Source: DASXTB01 sp036505615 (lineage in GTDB: Bacteria > Acidobacteriota > UBA6911 > JACQSX01). From it: DNA of 40,485 bases. Where the stretch lies: positions 1 to 40,485 of the forward strand of contig DASXTB010000394.1 of the NCBI GenBank assembly GCA_036505615.1. Direction: 5' to 3'. The translations under genes were made by a program, and so were the position numbers. Positions 14,286 through 23,566 of the stretch are shown piece by piece. Under the pieces are notes generated by a model, which saw only the letters and a list, made by a program, of their open reading frames with translations, did not search any database and was not told where the DNA came from. The stretch's first letter is position 1. The number at the start of each line of letters is the position of its first letter.

Positions 14286-16805
14286 ATGAAAACTAGATTC
14301 ACTGCCTTACTCGCCTTCTGCGTTCTGTTCGTTGCCACCGCCACACGCGCTCAACAGGCACCGGCGCCGCCTCCCAATCCATTTGCTCCACCGAAGGCCC
14401 AAGCCCACTACGCGCCTGACCGAGACTACGACTTGCTGCATGTCGCGCTGGATTTGAACCTGGACTACCCAAAGCTCGCCTTTCAGGGGATAGTCGCACA
14501 CAAACTTTCGCCGCTGCGCGGCGGCCTGGCCACCATCACGTTCGACTGCGGCGCAAGGCTAAACATCGAGTCTTGTGAAATCGACGGGCAGAAGGCACCT
14601 TTTTCGCGTGACGGCGAAAAGCTCAGAATCGCGGCGGAACATGCTCTGGCGCCCGGCCAAGTCGTTACCGTGACCATTCACTACCGCAGCGGCGAACGGC
14701 ATGACGGATTTCATTGGATTAAGCCGACCTCGACCGAGCCTCAGCGAGTGGGCTTCTGGACCGGAGGCCAGCCGGACCACAATCATGGATGGATTCCAGT
14801 TTGGGATTACCCGAACGATTTCGCCACCAGCGAAACACGAGTCACCGTTCCGGCAGACTGGTTCGTCGTCGGAAATGGCGCTCTCAAGTCAAACACTTTG
14901 AGTTCGGACGGCGCGACGCGAACCTTTCACTGGCAAATGGAACAGCCGCACGCGACTTATCTGCTGTCGCTTGCCGGCGGTCCGCTGGATATCAAGACGG
15001 ATGACTGGCGGGGAGTGACGCTGCTCTATGTTGTTCCCAAGGGCAAGGCTAACGCGATTGAAGAAACTTTCGGCGAAACGCCGGAGATGCTCTCATTCTA
15101 CTCAGATATCCTGGGCGTCAAATATCCTTGGCCTAAGTATGCGCAAAGCGCCATGTACGATTTCGGCGGCGGTCTCGAGAATGTCAGCGCTACGCTGTTC
15201 GGTGAGGGCTTGCTCGCTGATAAGCGGAGGGGAGTTCGGACGGCTTCTCCCGTCGTTGCCCACGAACTGGCGCACCAGTGGTTTGGAGATCTGGTCACCT
15301 ATAAGCATTGGGGCGAACTGTGGCTGGGTGAGGGATTCGCGATCTTTTTCGGGCAGATTCTTTACGCCGAGCACTGGCGAGGAAAGAACGAATACGATCA
15401 CTCGGTCGAAAACTTCATGCAGGGATACTTCAATGAAAGCCGCCGGTACCAGCATCCCATATCCACCACCGTGTATGAAAACTTCGGAGCGATGTTCGAC
15501 AGTCACAGCTATGCTAAGGGCGGGGTGCTCCTGCACACTCTGCGCCGCAAGCTGGGCGACAAGACCTTCTTTCAGGGAATCCATCATTACCTGGCCAAGT
15601 ATCGGAACACGCCTGTCGACAGCCACGACCTGTGCGAGGCGATGACTGAAGCCACGGGCATCAATTTGGAGCCGTTCTTCAATCAGTGGATCTTCAAACC
15701 CGGCCACCCGGTGCTGGATTACACCTGGACCTGGGACGAGGCAAAAAAACAGGTCGTGTTGACCGTCAAGCAAACACAAGATACTAAGGACGGTACACCC
15801 GTCTACGATCTGGACGCGACTGTGGGGTTGATTTCGGGTGAGCATGCCACACGAGAGAAGGCGCGGATCAACAAGGTAGAGCAGCAGATCCGTATCGGCG
15901 CCGCGAGCAAGCCCGACGTTGTACTGCTGGACCCCGACCATGACTTTCTGCGGCAGATTCCGGCGCTACACTGGACTCCCGAGGAGCTGCCGCAGTTGCT
16001 CAAGTATGCTCCTAACGCCGTCGATCGTCAGGAAGCCTTGAAAAGGATGCTCGACGGAACGCCCTCAGACGCCGCAGTGCAGGCGGTCGTGGAGGCACTG
16101 CGCGCCGACACCCAGCAATTTCCCGTGTTCCGCTCCATCGAGCGCCTCGGTGAATTGAAGCGGCCCGATCTTCGACCGCTGTTCCGCGAACAAATGGCTC
16201 ATCCTGCATTCGGCAGGCGCGCGCAGGCCATCCGGGCGCTGGCCCAGCTTCCCAAGGACGAATCCGATATTCGCATGCTGCGCGGGTTGATCAATGACCA
16301 AGAGCCCTACGCGGCGGTGAGAGCATCGCTCCAGACACTCAGGGACTGGGATGCAGCCGGCAATCGCGACATCTTCGACAGAGTGGCGCAAGCGAAGCCA
16401 TCCGGCGACCCATTGATTCGCCTGATAGCCTTTGACGCGCTGGTGAAGGCGGACACGGCCGAAGGCAAATCCAATGTGGATCCTGATCCGCAGATGACGC
16501 AAATGCTGAAGGATGCCCTCGCAGACATTGCCAACGGCGTGAAAGATTCATCGCGCATGACGCCGGAATTTCGTGACTTGGCAATATCTCGCGGCTCGGT
16601 GGATGTAGCGCGATGGCTGAAAGAACTAAAGTCCTTCACATTTCTCCTGCGCGAAGACGTGGCTGACCGCGGCATGGAACGTCGAGGAGCCAAGGTAAAC
16701 CGCTTGTGCTACTACATAATGGTTACCGGGCAAAACACTCTCTATCTGACGTTCTACCTGACAACAGACAACAAGGTCACGGATTTGGATATTTCCAGGG
16801 AATAA
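14286..16805 (+). CDS. M1-family aminopeptidase with C-terminal HEAT-like repeats
   Basis: From the ATG at 14286, placed right after an AGGAGG, the protein has 839 residues. A signal peptide (MKTRFTALLAFCVLFVATAT) precedes an M1 N-terminal beta domain. The exopeptidase motif, normally GxMEN, reads GGLEN at 295-299, and the zinc site HELAH is at 326-330 with the second glutamate in WLGEGFA at 349 (HExxH-18-E). The downstream catalytic tyrosine is expected near the SYAKGG segment. Residues of about 600-760 contain alpha-helical HEAT-like repeats (FRSIERLGELKRPDLRPLF, RRAQAIRALAQLP). It should release N-terminal residues from peptides in the periplasm. The frame extends upstream to 14130, but this part is translated repeat DNA. 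Confidence 0.93.
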   Translation: MKTRFTALLAFCVLFVATATRAQQAPAPPPNPFAPPKAQAHYAPDRDYDLLHVALDLNLDYPKLAFQGIVAHKLSPLRGGLATITFDCGARLNIESCEIDGQKAPFSRDGEKLRIAAEHALAPGQVVTVTIHYRSGERHDGFHWIKPTSTEPQRVGFWTGGQPDHNHGWIPVWDYPNDFATSETRVTVPADWFVVGNGALKSNTLSSDGATRTFHWQMEQPHATYLLSLAGGPLDIKTDDWRGVTLLYVVPKGKANAIEETFGETPEMLSFYSDILGVKYPWPKYAQSAMYDFGGGLENVSATLFGEGLLADKRRGVRTASPVVAHELAHQWFGDLVTYKHWGELWLGEGFAIFFGQILYAEHWRGKNEYDHSVENFMQGYFNESRRYQHPISTTVYENFGAMFDSHSYAKGGVLLHTLRRKLGDKTFFQGIHHYLAKYRNTPVDSHDLCEAMTEATGINLEPFFNQWIFKPGHPVLDYTWTWDEAKKQVVLTVKQTQDTKDGTPVYDLDATVGLISGEHATREKARINKVEQQIRIGAASKPDVVLLDPDHDFLRQIPALHWTPEELPQLLKYAPNAVDRQEALKRMLDGTPSDAAVQAVVEALRADTQQFPVFRSIERLGELKRPDLRPLFREQMAHPAFGRRAQAIRALAQLPKDESDIRMLRGLINDQEPYAAVRASLQTLRDWDAAGNRDIFDRVAQAKPSGDPLIRLIAFDALVKADTAEGKSNVDPDPQMTQMLKDALADIANGVKDSSRMTPEFRDLAISRGSVDVARWLKELKSFTFLLREDVADRGMERRGAKVNRLCYYIMVTGQNTLYLTFYLTTDNKVTDLDISRE

Positions 16806-16808
16806 GAA

Positions 16809-16942
16809 GGACACGGATTACGCGGAGAACAGGGATTCGTCCTTGTCCTCCCGGGACGGCTGAGATTGAGCAAAGCCAAACCCGTAAGTGACCCAAGCGC
16901 CTCGGGGGGACATTCGTGATCCGTGTTCTCCGTGTCCTGCTG
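16809..16942. repeat. Imperfect inverted repeat between M1 peptidase and VWA genes
   Basis: AGGACACGGA at the left (from 16809) pairs with TCCGTGTCCT near 16929-16938, and GAACAGGGATTCG with CGTGATCCGTGTTC, allowing for a nine-base insertion in the left arm. The genes on either side converge, so a role as bidirectional terminator is possible but not shown. Confidence 0.6.
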
Positions 16943-16968
16943 GTTGGCTTCGTGGACTGCAACGCAGG

Positions 16969-17895
16969 CTATCTCTTCGGCGCGAAGTATCCTTCTCTGG
17001 CGCGAACACTTAATTTAGGCAGGCCCTCGGGCGGTTCCAGCCGGATCTTCAGCTTATGCCACTTACCGTCGCGCGTGACGTCGGAAGGAGTGAATCCGAG
17101 AACATACTGGTTTCTCAGTTCGGTGTGAATCAGGTCGCAGTAATAGTCGATTTGCTTCAGGCTGTCAGGGAAGAAGGCGCGACCCCCGGTAAGCCCTACA
17201 AGCTCGCTGATGATGGATCGGCCGTAACCCAAATCGCCCTTTTCGCCTATCACGTAAATCTGAGCGTCGGATTCCTTGGCCAGCTCCTTCACATCAGAAA
17301 AAGTGTAGCGGCTGGTGTTATCCTCTCCGTCGGTGATAACGATCAGGGCTTTCTTGTCATTGTGAGCCTCTGTAATCTTCTCCAGGCCCGCATAGATGGC
17401 GTCGTAGATCGCCGTCCGGCCTTTGCCTTGAAGCATGGCGATCTGATTGCGGATGTCGTCTGGTTTGGAGACGAAGTCCTGAGCCAGCGTCACGTGATCA
17501 TTAAAGGTCACCAGGAAATATTCATCCCGCGGCGTGCCCTGTTCAAGAAACCGCACTACCGAGTTCTTGGCGCTCACAATCTTGTCTGACATACTGCCGC
17601 TTCTGTCAAAGATGATGCCCACACTCAAGGCGGAGTTTTCGTTCGAGAAGTGGCTGATCGTCTGCTCCACCTTGTTGTCAAACACCTTGAAATGTCCTTT
17701 ATCCAATCCTGTGACATAACGGTTGAGAGGATCGGTGACGGCTGCGCGCAGTACCACCACATCCACACCGGCGCGAAATGTGGTGGTTTTCTGGGCGGTC
17801 TTGATGTCCGATTTGTCATCGGCGCTGAAGGCAATTACACAGGCGATCAGGATTGCGATGGGAAACGCTGCGATGCGAAAACTGTTTTTGACCAT
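16969..17895 (-). CDS. Secreted VWFA-related acidobacterial domain protein
   Basis: The 308-residue protein begins with a signal peptide (MVKNSFRIAAFPIAILIACV). The VWA domain covers about residues 90-285 with the metal-ion-dependent adhesion site DRSGSMS near 97-103, a central GKGRTAIYDAIYAGL and ITDGEDNTSRY. The N-terminal part (VDVVVLRAAVTDPLNRYVTG with FKVFDNKVEQTISHF) and the end RAREGYFAP are hallmarks of the VWFA-related family known mainly from Acidobacteria. GAAGAGG precedes the ATG. The protein may bind partners at the cell surface or in the periplasm through a metal ion. No operon partner is seen, so the specific role is unknown. Confidence 0.93.
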   Translation of the reverse strand: MVKNSFRIAAFPIAILIACVIAFSADDKSDIKTAQKTTTFRAGVDVVVLRAAVTDPLNRYVTGLDKGHFKVFDNKVEQTISHFSNENSALSVGIIFDRSGSMSDKIVSAKNSVVRFLEQGTPRDEYFLVTFNDHVTLAQDFVSKPDDIRNQIAMLQGKGRTAIYDAIYAGLEKITEAHNDKKALIVITDGEDNTSRYTFSDVKELAKESDAQIYVIGEKGDLGYGRSIISELVGLTGGRAFFPDSLKQIDYYCDLIHTELRNQYVLGFTPSDVTRDGKWHKLKIRLEPPEGLPKLSVRAREGYFAPKR

Positions 17896-18085
17896 GACCT
17901 CTTCCGCAGGGTCAGTTCAACTGGCGCCTGGACACCATTGTAGGTAGCCTGGCAAGACAAGTCAACGAATCCAGTTTTCCCTCAATGAGGTGTCAGCGAG
18001 TCAACGGCTCTCCTGCAGATTAACCGTGACCGCTAAGCTGTTTCCAAACCATGCAACCACGCGCAACACAAAGGATTAGGACGCC

Positions 18086-19402
18086 CTACTGAAGGGACAT
18101 TATCTGTTCGTTTTCATCGTAAGCGAACAGATCGCCAAAACGCGCCCACCGAATAAAAGTGTCCAGCACTCGCTCGTAGTTTTCCTGCGGCAGGTTGGCC
18201 TGGATGAGCTCTACCAGCTCGTCACGATGGATTTCATTTCTCGCCCGCCGTTTGAGAATAGCCAAAACCTCGCGGAAAAGGCGAAGCGTCAGAAGCTGCT
18301 CCCGCCATACTGTCTTGCGCTCCGCTGGCGTTGCTTTGACGAAGCGCTGGCCCAGCGAGGTGAGCGCGACAGTGCGCTTTGGAGTATCCACAAAATCCAG
18401 CATTTCGGCCGCCTTTACCACCGTGATGACCCGGCCAAACTCTCGATTGGTATCGGCGGCGATGCGAAACATGTCTTCTTTGCCGCCGCGCGCATCCAGA
18501 TACTCCAACAGTCCGACCACTTCGTTGGAAGAGGCTCGCGGAAGAGGCTCGAATGGTTCTTGTTCCTTCGACGCGGAAACTTCTGCGGGAACGTCCGGCA
18601 TCTCGGCGCCCGTGATAATGTCATGCAGATGGTCAACCAGTTGAAGCGATCCCGCTGATCGGTAATCCCTGGGGCGTGGCAGGCGATTCTCCACCACCGT
18701 GCGGACCCGGCCTGGATTGACGCTCAGGACCACAATCCGGTCTGCCATGTAAACGGCTTCCTTAATGTCGTGAGTCACCATCAGGATTGAGGACAAATTG
18801 TGGTCCTTGGCCGACCAGATGTCTAAGACTTCGGCGCGAAGGCTTTCAGCCGTAAGCGCGTCCACCTGGCAGAACGGTTCGTCCATGAAAAGAATCTCCG
18901 GGTTCACCGCAAGCGCCCGCGCCATTCCTACTCTCTGCTTCATTCCTCCGGAGAGTTCTCGGGGGTAGGCTTCCTCAGATCCGCCCAGTCCCACCATCCT
19001 GATTGCATTTTCCGCACGTTGTTTAATTTGCGCAGCCGACAAGCCGGCAGCTTTCAAGACCACTTGCACATTCTGCGCAACGGTCATCCAAGGAAGGAGC
19101 GCGAAACTCTGAAAGACCATGGCGACTCCCGGATTTAAGCCTCTCAGCCGTGTCCCGTGGTACAGGACCTCACCGCGTGTGGGCTGGATCAAGCCAGCCA
19201 GGATGCGCAAGATCGTCGATTTACCGCATCCGGAAGGACCGAGCAGCGCCACTACTTCATCGGCCTTAACTACCAGGGTTATGTCTTCAAGCACTCTCAT
19301 CGGCATGCCATTGGGCAGGGTGAAGTCATGCCACACGCCGCGGGCCTCGCACAAAGACTTGACACTTGCCGGGGCAATCACTTCATCTATCAGTCCGGAC
19401 AT
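18086..19402 (-). CDS. NitT/TauT-type ABC transporter ATPase with C-terminal AAA-associated domain
   Basis: The 438-residue protein is a full ABC ATPase: Walker A GPSGCGKST at 55-63, Q-loop VFQSFALLPWM, signature LSGGMKQ at 150-156 and Walker B LFMDEP at 171-176. The sequence is of the nitrate/sulfonate/taurine class. After residue 285 comes an extra domain of about 150 residues (EVVGLLEYLDARGGKEDM, FVDTPKRTVALTSLGQRFV), which resembles the AAA-associated C-terminal domain found in a subset of these ATPases and has a winged-helix-like look. Its start follows GAGGTG, and the gene lies 16 bases after the permease gene, so the two form an operon. Substrate not predicted. Confidence 0.92.
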   Translation of the reverse strand: MSGLIDEVIAPASVKSLCEARGVWHDFTLPNGMPMRVLEDITLVVKADEVVALLGPSGCGKSTILRILAGLIQPTRGEVLYHGTRLRGLNPGVAMVFQSFALLPWMTVAQNVQVVLKAAGLSAAQIKQRAENAIRMVGLGGSEEAYPRELSGGMKQRVGMARALAVNPEILFMDEPFCQVDALTAESLRAEVLDIWSAKDHNLSSILMVTHDIKEAVYMADRIVVLSVNPGRVRTVVENRLPRPRDYRSAGSLQLVDHLHDIITGAEMPDVPAEVSASKEQEPFEPLPRASSNEVVGLLEYLDARGGKEDMFRIAADTNREFGRVITVVKAAEMLDFVDTPKRTVALTSLGQRFVKATPAERKTVWREQLLTLRLFREVLAILKRRARNEIHRDELVELIQANLPQENYERVLDTFIRWARFGDLFAYDENEQIMSLQ

Positions 19403-19418
19403 GCAACACCTCGTGCCA

Positions 19419-21149
19419 TTATTGGCTCAGAGAGAATCTCCGCTCGGCCAACCGGTAGCAGCGCTGCCAAACGGTCCTGTTGAAAATGACCACTATCCCG
19501 GACATAACCAAAACACTGGCCGCCAGCATTGGAAAATCAGCTTTGTCGGCTGCGCGGCTGATCGCGGCGCCCAGTCCCCAAGCGGAAAGAACTTCGCCCT
19601 TAAAGGTCACAAATTCAGCTACGATGCTGGCGTTCCAAGCGCCGCCGGCGGCTGTCACCCAGCCTGTCACCAGGTAGGGAAATACGGCGGGCAAGTAAAC
19701 ATTCCAAAAAGTCTGGCGCCGGCTCATGCGATAACTGCGGGATGCTTCTTTCAGGTCAGCGGGAATAGCCATCGCGCCCGCAATCACGTTAAACAGGATA
19801 TACCATTGCGTCCCGAGCAACATCAGCAGAATGCTGCCCCATCCAAGCGAAACACCGGCAATCTTTAAAGCGGCAATCACCAGCGGAAATAACATAGGCG
19901 CAGGAAAAGAGGCCACCACTTGTACCAGCGGCTGAAGCAGTCTGGACAGCCGCGGAGAGAGCCCAATAGCGATCCCCGCGGGGAGAGCCCAAACCGTGCC
20001 CGCTGCAGTCGCCAGCAGTACTCTTCCCAGAGTCCAGAAGGCCGCTCCGATAATCATTCGCCATTGCTCCGCCGGAACTCCCTGCAGCAGCCGCATCAGA
20101 CTATAAGCGCCGTACGCCAGACCGCAGAGCAATGAAAGGAAGAACACCAATGATATTGCGCCGGCCCATTTCGTGGATGAAGCCGGAGGCTTGTGCCGCA
20201 CGGACTTCAATTGGCGAGGCGTGCGCTCGATTTTCGTGTGCCTAAAGACGTCGCCCAGCCAGCCAAGGATGCGCGAGCGACGCAGCCAGTTCAGGAAGAA
20301 CGAAGTCATGATCTCCTGCTGGGCGCCTTCCTCTACTCGAAACTTCTGCGCCCACACTACTACCGGTCTCCAGAGCAACTGGTCCAGAAGGACGATCATG
20401 ACAGTCATGGCGAAAATGGCCCAAATCATCGCCGCCGCGTTTCCGCGCGCGACAGCCACACTCATGTAAGAACCAACTCCCGGTATCCGGAAATCTTTGT
20501 TCCCAAGAACAAAGGCCTCATTGATCATCAGAAAGAACCAGCCGCCTGCCATGCTCATCATACTGTTCCAAACTAGTCCGATGACCGAGAAAGGAAATTC
20601 CACCCACTTGAGCCGTTGCCACCAGTCGAAGCGGTAAAGGGTGGACACTTCGCGCTGGTCGTGCGGGACCGAGCGGAGCGAGTGGTAGAAGCTGAACGTC
20701 ATGTTCCAGGCCTGCCCGGTGAAGATCATAAGAACCGCGGCCAGTTCCAAGCCAACGTTGCTTGAAGGAAACATTGCCACCAGCGCCAGCACCAATCCAG
20801 GCATAAAGCCTAGCACCGGGATGCTCTGAAGAATGTCCAACAGCGGGATTAAGACTTTTTCAGCGATTTGGTCTTTGGCCGCCCAATATCCGTAGACCAA
20901 AGTAAAGCCGAGCGACAGGGCATAAGCCAGCAGGCCTCTGGAAAGCGAAAAGAAGGTGTACTTAGGAAGAGCGCCTGGAGAAAGGTCAACCTCAACCGCC
21001 GGCCGGATGGCGCCTCTCCATTCATGCGCCAAGTCAATCACACCGAAAAGAAGACCAGCCAGCCCGACGATCACCAACAGGTCGACCCAGCCAAACCTGC
21101 GAGACCGGTCAAGAAGAGCAAGGCCTCTTTGTTTCAGGAAGTAAAGCAC
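19419..21149 (-). CDS. NitT/TauT-type ABC permease with two fused membrane domains
   Basis: This 576-residue protein contains two binding-protein-dependent transport permease domains in one chain. The first (about residues 70-260) has the EAA-like loop DQREVSTLYRFDWWQRLKW. The second (about 370-560) has LKEASRSYRMSRRQTFWNVY, followed by YLVTGWVTAAGGAWNASIVAE. Each domain has five or six hydrophobic segments. The fusion would supply both halves of the membrane pore from one gene, joined to the ATPase encoded immediately downstream. No periplasmic binding-protein gene is present on either side. The start is a GTG (21149) with CGAGGGA about ten bases upstream; no alternative start looks better. 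Confidence 0.9.
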   Translation of the reverse strand: MLYFLKQRGLALLDRSRRFGWVDLLVIVGLAGLLFGVIDLAHEWRGAIRPAVEVDLSPGALPKYTFFSLSRGLLAYALSLGFTLVYGYWAAKDQIAEKVLIPLLDILQSIPVLGFMPGLVLALVAMFPSSNVGLELAAVLMIFTGQAWNMTFSFYHSLRSVPHDQREVSTLYRFDWWQRLKWVEFPFSVIGLVWNSMMSMAGGWFFLMINEAFVLGNKDFRIPGVGSYMSVAVARGNAAAMIWAIFAMTVMIVLLDQLLWRPVVVWAQKFRVEEGAQQEIMTSFFLNWLRRSRILGWLGDVFRHTKIERTPRQLKSVRHKPPASSTKWAGAISLVFFLSLLCGLAYGAYSLMRLLQGVPAEQWRMIIGAAFWTLGRVLLATAAGTVWALPAGIAIGLSPRLSRLLQPLVQVVASFPAPMLFPLVIAALKIAGVSLGWGSILLMLLGTQWYILFNVIAGAMAIPADLKEASRSYRMSRRQTFWNVYLPAVFPYLVTGWVTAAGGAWNASIVAEFVTFKGEVLSAWGLGAAISRAADKADFPMLAASVLVMSGIVVIFNRTVWQRCYRLAERRFSLSQ

Positions 21150-21204
21150 AGCTATTCCCTCGGATTAATGCCGATTATCATTGCCACGTCTAATTATCGC
21201 TCAA

Positions 21205-21430
21205 ACCAAAAGCCGATCACGACCACGTTCACGGCCATGTCGACGACCACGACCACGTTCACGTCCACGTCGACGACCACGCTAACGTTCATGGTACGCT
21301 CACGTCGTCGTGTTCGTGGACGTTGTCGTGGACATGAACGTGGCCGTGATCGGTCATTTTTATGCTCACTGTGCCTGACCCCAGAATACGACAACGTCCA
21401 CGACCACGTTGACGTTCATGACTGTGGTAA
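21205..21430. repeat. Hexamer-rhythm palindromic element, copy 3
   Basis: The arm from 21213 (CCGATCACGACCACGTTCA, then CACG/CGAC hexamers) pairs with TGAACGTGGCCGTGATCGG at 21335-21353 with one mismatch in 19. A third partial arm of the first type follows at 21389-21420. It fills the divergent gap between the ABC permease and the histidine kinase. Translations of the array give artificial Arg/Asp/His/Val-rich peptides and are not genes. Confidence 0.8.
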
Positions 21431-21535
21431 GATGGCTCGATCCGTCCAGATTTGAATGTGGATGAGGATAGATACAATGGGTTGGCGGCGGCCTAACGCT
21501 GGCTCATCGTTCGTCCTCATTTCAACCGGGTTCAA

Positions 21536-23473
21536 GTGAATAATCCTATCGATCCAGAACCAGCGCAAGATCCGCTTGCAGAGAGCGAAAGAGAATTTCG
21601 TCAGCTATTTGACGAAGCGCCTGTCGGCTATCATGAGATCGATACCGAGGGCCGCATCACCCGCATCAATCGCACCGAGCTTGAGATGCTCGGCTACCAA
21701 GCCGGCGAGATGCTGGGCCGCCACGTCTGGGAATTCGTCCGCAACCCGGAGGCCACCCGTAAAGCCGTTGTAGCCCGAATTGCTGGGAGCCTGCCGCTGA
21801 CACCCTTTGAGCAAACCGTCATCAAAAAGGATGGAACCGGCATGCTGGGGCTCTTTCAAGAGTGGCACCTGCGAGACGCGCGCGGTCAAATCGTGGGCAT
21901 CCGCACCACTGTCCAGGACATCACCCAACGCAAGCGAGCCGAAGAAGCTCTCCACGAGAGCAAAGATACCCTGCAAGCATTGATTGATGCTTCTCCGGCG
22001 GCCATCATTGCCGTTGACCACGACGGGCGCGTCAAGACTTGGAATGCAGCAGCCGAACAGATTTTTGGCTGGAGCGAAAAGGAGGTCCTGGGTCAGCCTT
22101 TCTTGTGGGCTGCTGAAGAAAACTATCCGGAACACCGCTACCTGCGAGAACGTGTCGCGCGCGGCGAAATATTCACTGGCGTAGAGGTGCGTCGACAAAA
22201 GAAGGACGGCACGTTGATGAATGTCAGTATTTCGGGAGCGCCGCTGCATGACGCCCGAGGCAATGTCACCGGGACTATGGCGATCATTACTGACATCACC
22301 GATCGCAAGAATCTCGAGTACCAGTTTCGCCAGGCCCAGAAGATGGAAGCCATCGGAAGACTGGCAGGTGGGATCGCTCACGACTTCAATAATATTCTTA
22401 CCGCCATCCTTTCCTTTGGCGGCCTGCTGCTCAAACGTACAGGCCAGGATGATCCCCGGCGTGCGGGGCTAGAGCAGATCAAAAAGGCCGCCGAGCGCGC
22501 AGCGCTGTTAACTCAGCAACTTCTGGCGTTCAGCCGCCAGCAGGTATTGGAGCCGAAAGTGCTGGATTTGAACGCCCTGGTTGGCGAGATGGACAGGATG
22601 CTTCGAAGAATTATCGGCGAGGACATTGAATTGATGACGGTTCTGAATCCCAAGCTGGGACACATCGAAGCCGATCGGAGCCAGGTAGAGCAGGTGTTGG
22701 TAAATCTGGTGGTCAACGCACGCGATGCCATGGCGCAGGGCGGCAATATCACCATTGAAACCGACAACGCGACATTAGACGAATCCTATGCTCGGCAGTA
22801 TGCCTATGTGGCGCCGGGTCCTTATGTGATGTTGGCCGTGAGCGATACGGGCATCGGGATGGATGAGGAGACCCAATCCCACATCTTTGAGCCCTTCTTC
22901 ACCACCAAGGAACCCGGCAAGGGGACCGGATTGGGACTTTCAACAGTGTACGGGATTGTCAAGCAAAGCGGCGGTTACATCTGGGTTCGCAGCGAGCTCG
23001 GTCAAGGCACAACTTTCAAGATTTATTTTCCGCTGACCGAAGAAGCTCCCCAACAGGCCGAACAGGCTGCGACGATTCAAGGGGACTTCAGAGGATCCGA
23101 AGTTATTCTTCTCGTGGAAGACAATGAGATGGTGCGTGACCCCACCCGCGAAATTCTAGAAGAGAGCGGCTACACGGTTTTGCCTTCAGACAATGCTCAA
23201 CGGGCCCTTAGGATTTGCAGCACCTACAAGGGTCGAATATCGCTGGTAATTACCGATGTAATCATGCCCGGCATGAGCGGCCGTGATCTGGCGAAAAAAC
23301 TGGCATCGCTGAAACCGGAGATCAAGATACTCTACATGTCGGGCTACGCCGAGGAGGCTATTTCTCACCATGGAGTGCTCGATTCGGGGACCGCTTTCCT
23401 TCGAAAACCCTTTTCGCCGGACACGCTGCTGCTCAAGGTGCGTGAGGTGTTAGGATCGCCGGGGTCAGCGTAA
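21536..23473 (+). CDS. Hybrid histidine kinase with two PAS domains and a receiver
   Basis: The 645-residue protein is cytoplasmic (no signal or membrane segment). PAS 1 covers about residues 20-135 (FRQLFDEAPVGYHEIDTEGR), PAS 2 about 145-262 (LIDASPAAIIAVDHDGR). The dimerisation domain carries the phosphoacceptor His282 in GGIAHDFNNILTAI. The ATPase domain shows N-box VNARDAM (N395), DTGIG at 437-441, FEPFFTTK and GKGTGLGLS at 462-470. A C-terminal receiver (about 525-640) has Asp529, phosphoacceptor Asp574 (VITDVIMPG) and Lys624 (LRKPF). The start is GTG at 21536 with no strong ribosome binding site. A phosphotransfer partner is not encoded nearby, so the output is unknown. The upstream hexamer palindrome may lie in its leader. 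Confidence 0.93.
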   Translation: MNNPIDPEPAQDPLAESEREFRQLFDEAPVGYHEIDTEGRITRINRTELEMLGYQAGEMLGRHVWEFVRNPEATRKAVVARIAGSLPLTPFEQTVIKKDGTGMLGLFQEWHLRDARGQIVGIRTTVQDITQRKRAEEALHESKDTLQALIDASPAAIIAVDHDGRVKTWNAAAEQIFGWSEKEVLGQPFLWAAEENYPEHRYLRERVARGEIFTGVEVRRQKKDGTLMNVSISGAPLHDARGNVTGTMAIITDITDRKNLEYQFRQAQKMEAIGRLAGGIAHDFNNILTAILSFGGLLLKRTGQDDPRRAGLEQIKKAAERAALLTQQLLAFSRQQVLEPKVLDLNALVGEMDRMLRRIIGEDIELMTVLNPKLGHIEADRSQVEQVLVNLVVNARDAMAQGGNITIETDNATLDESYARQYAYVAPGPYVMLAVSDTGIGMDEETQSHIFEPFFTTKEPGKGTGLGLSTVYGIVKQSGGYIWVRSELGQGTTFKIYFPLTEEAPQQAEQAATIQGDFRGSEVILLVEDNEMVRDPTREILEESGYTVLPSDNAQRALRICSTYKGRISLVITDVIMPGMSGRDLAKKLASLKPEIKILYMSGYAEEAISHHGVLDSGTAFLRKPFSPDTLLLKVREVLGSPGSA

Positions 23474-23566
23474 GCTGGAACTACTGGTTGACAGAAAAAT
23501 CGTAGCGGCTGGTAAGCCGCGGATCAACGCGGATTGACGCTGCACTGCGCCGCAAACCAGGGCTTC

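Noticed and set aside
15102..15941. Long minus-strand frame of 279 codons inside the M1 gene
   Set aside because: It is a shadow of a high-GC coding sequence; the plus strand encodes HELAH and GGLEN motifs.
21194..21477. Frames translating the hexamer arrays into Asp/His/Val/Arg-rich proteins on both strands
   Set aside because: The amino-acid pattern simply follows the six-base DNA period, the same array is open in several frames on both strands, and no ribosome binding site or family is present. It is treated as repeat DNA.
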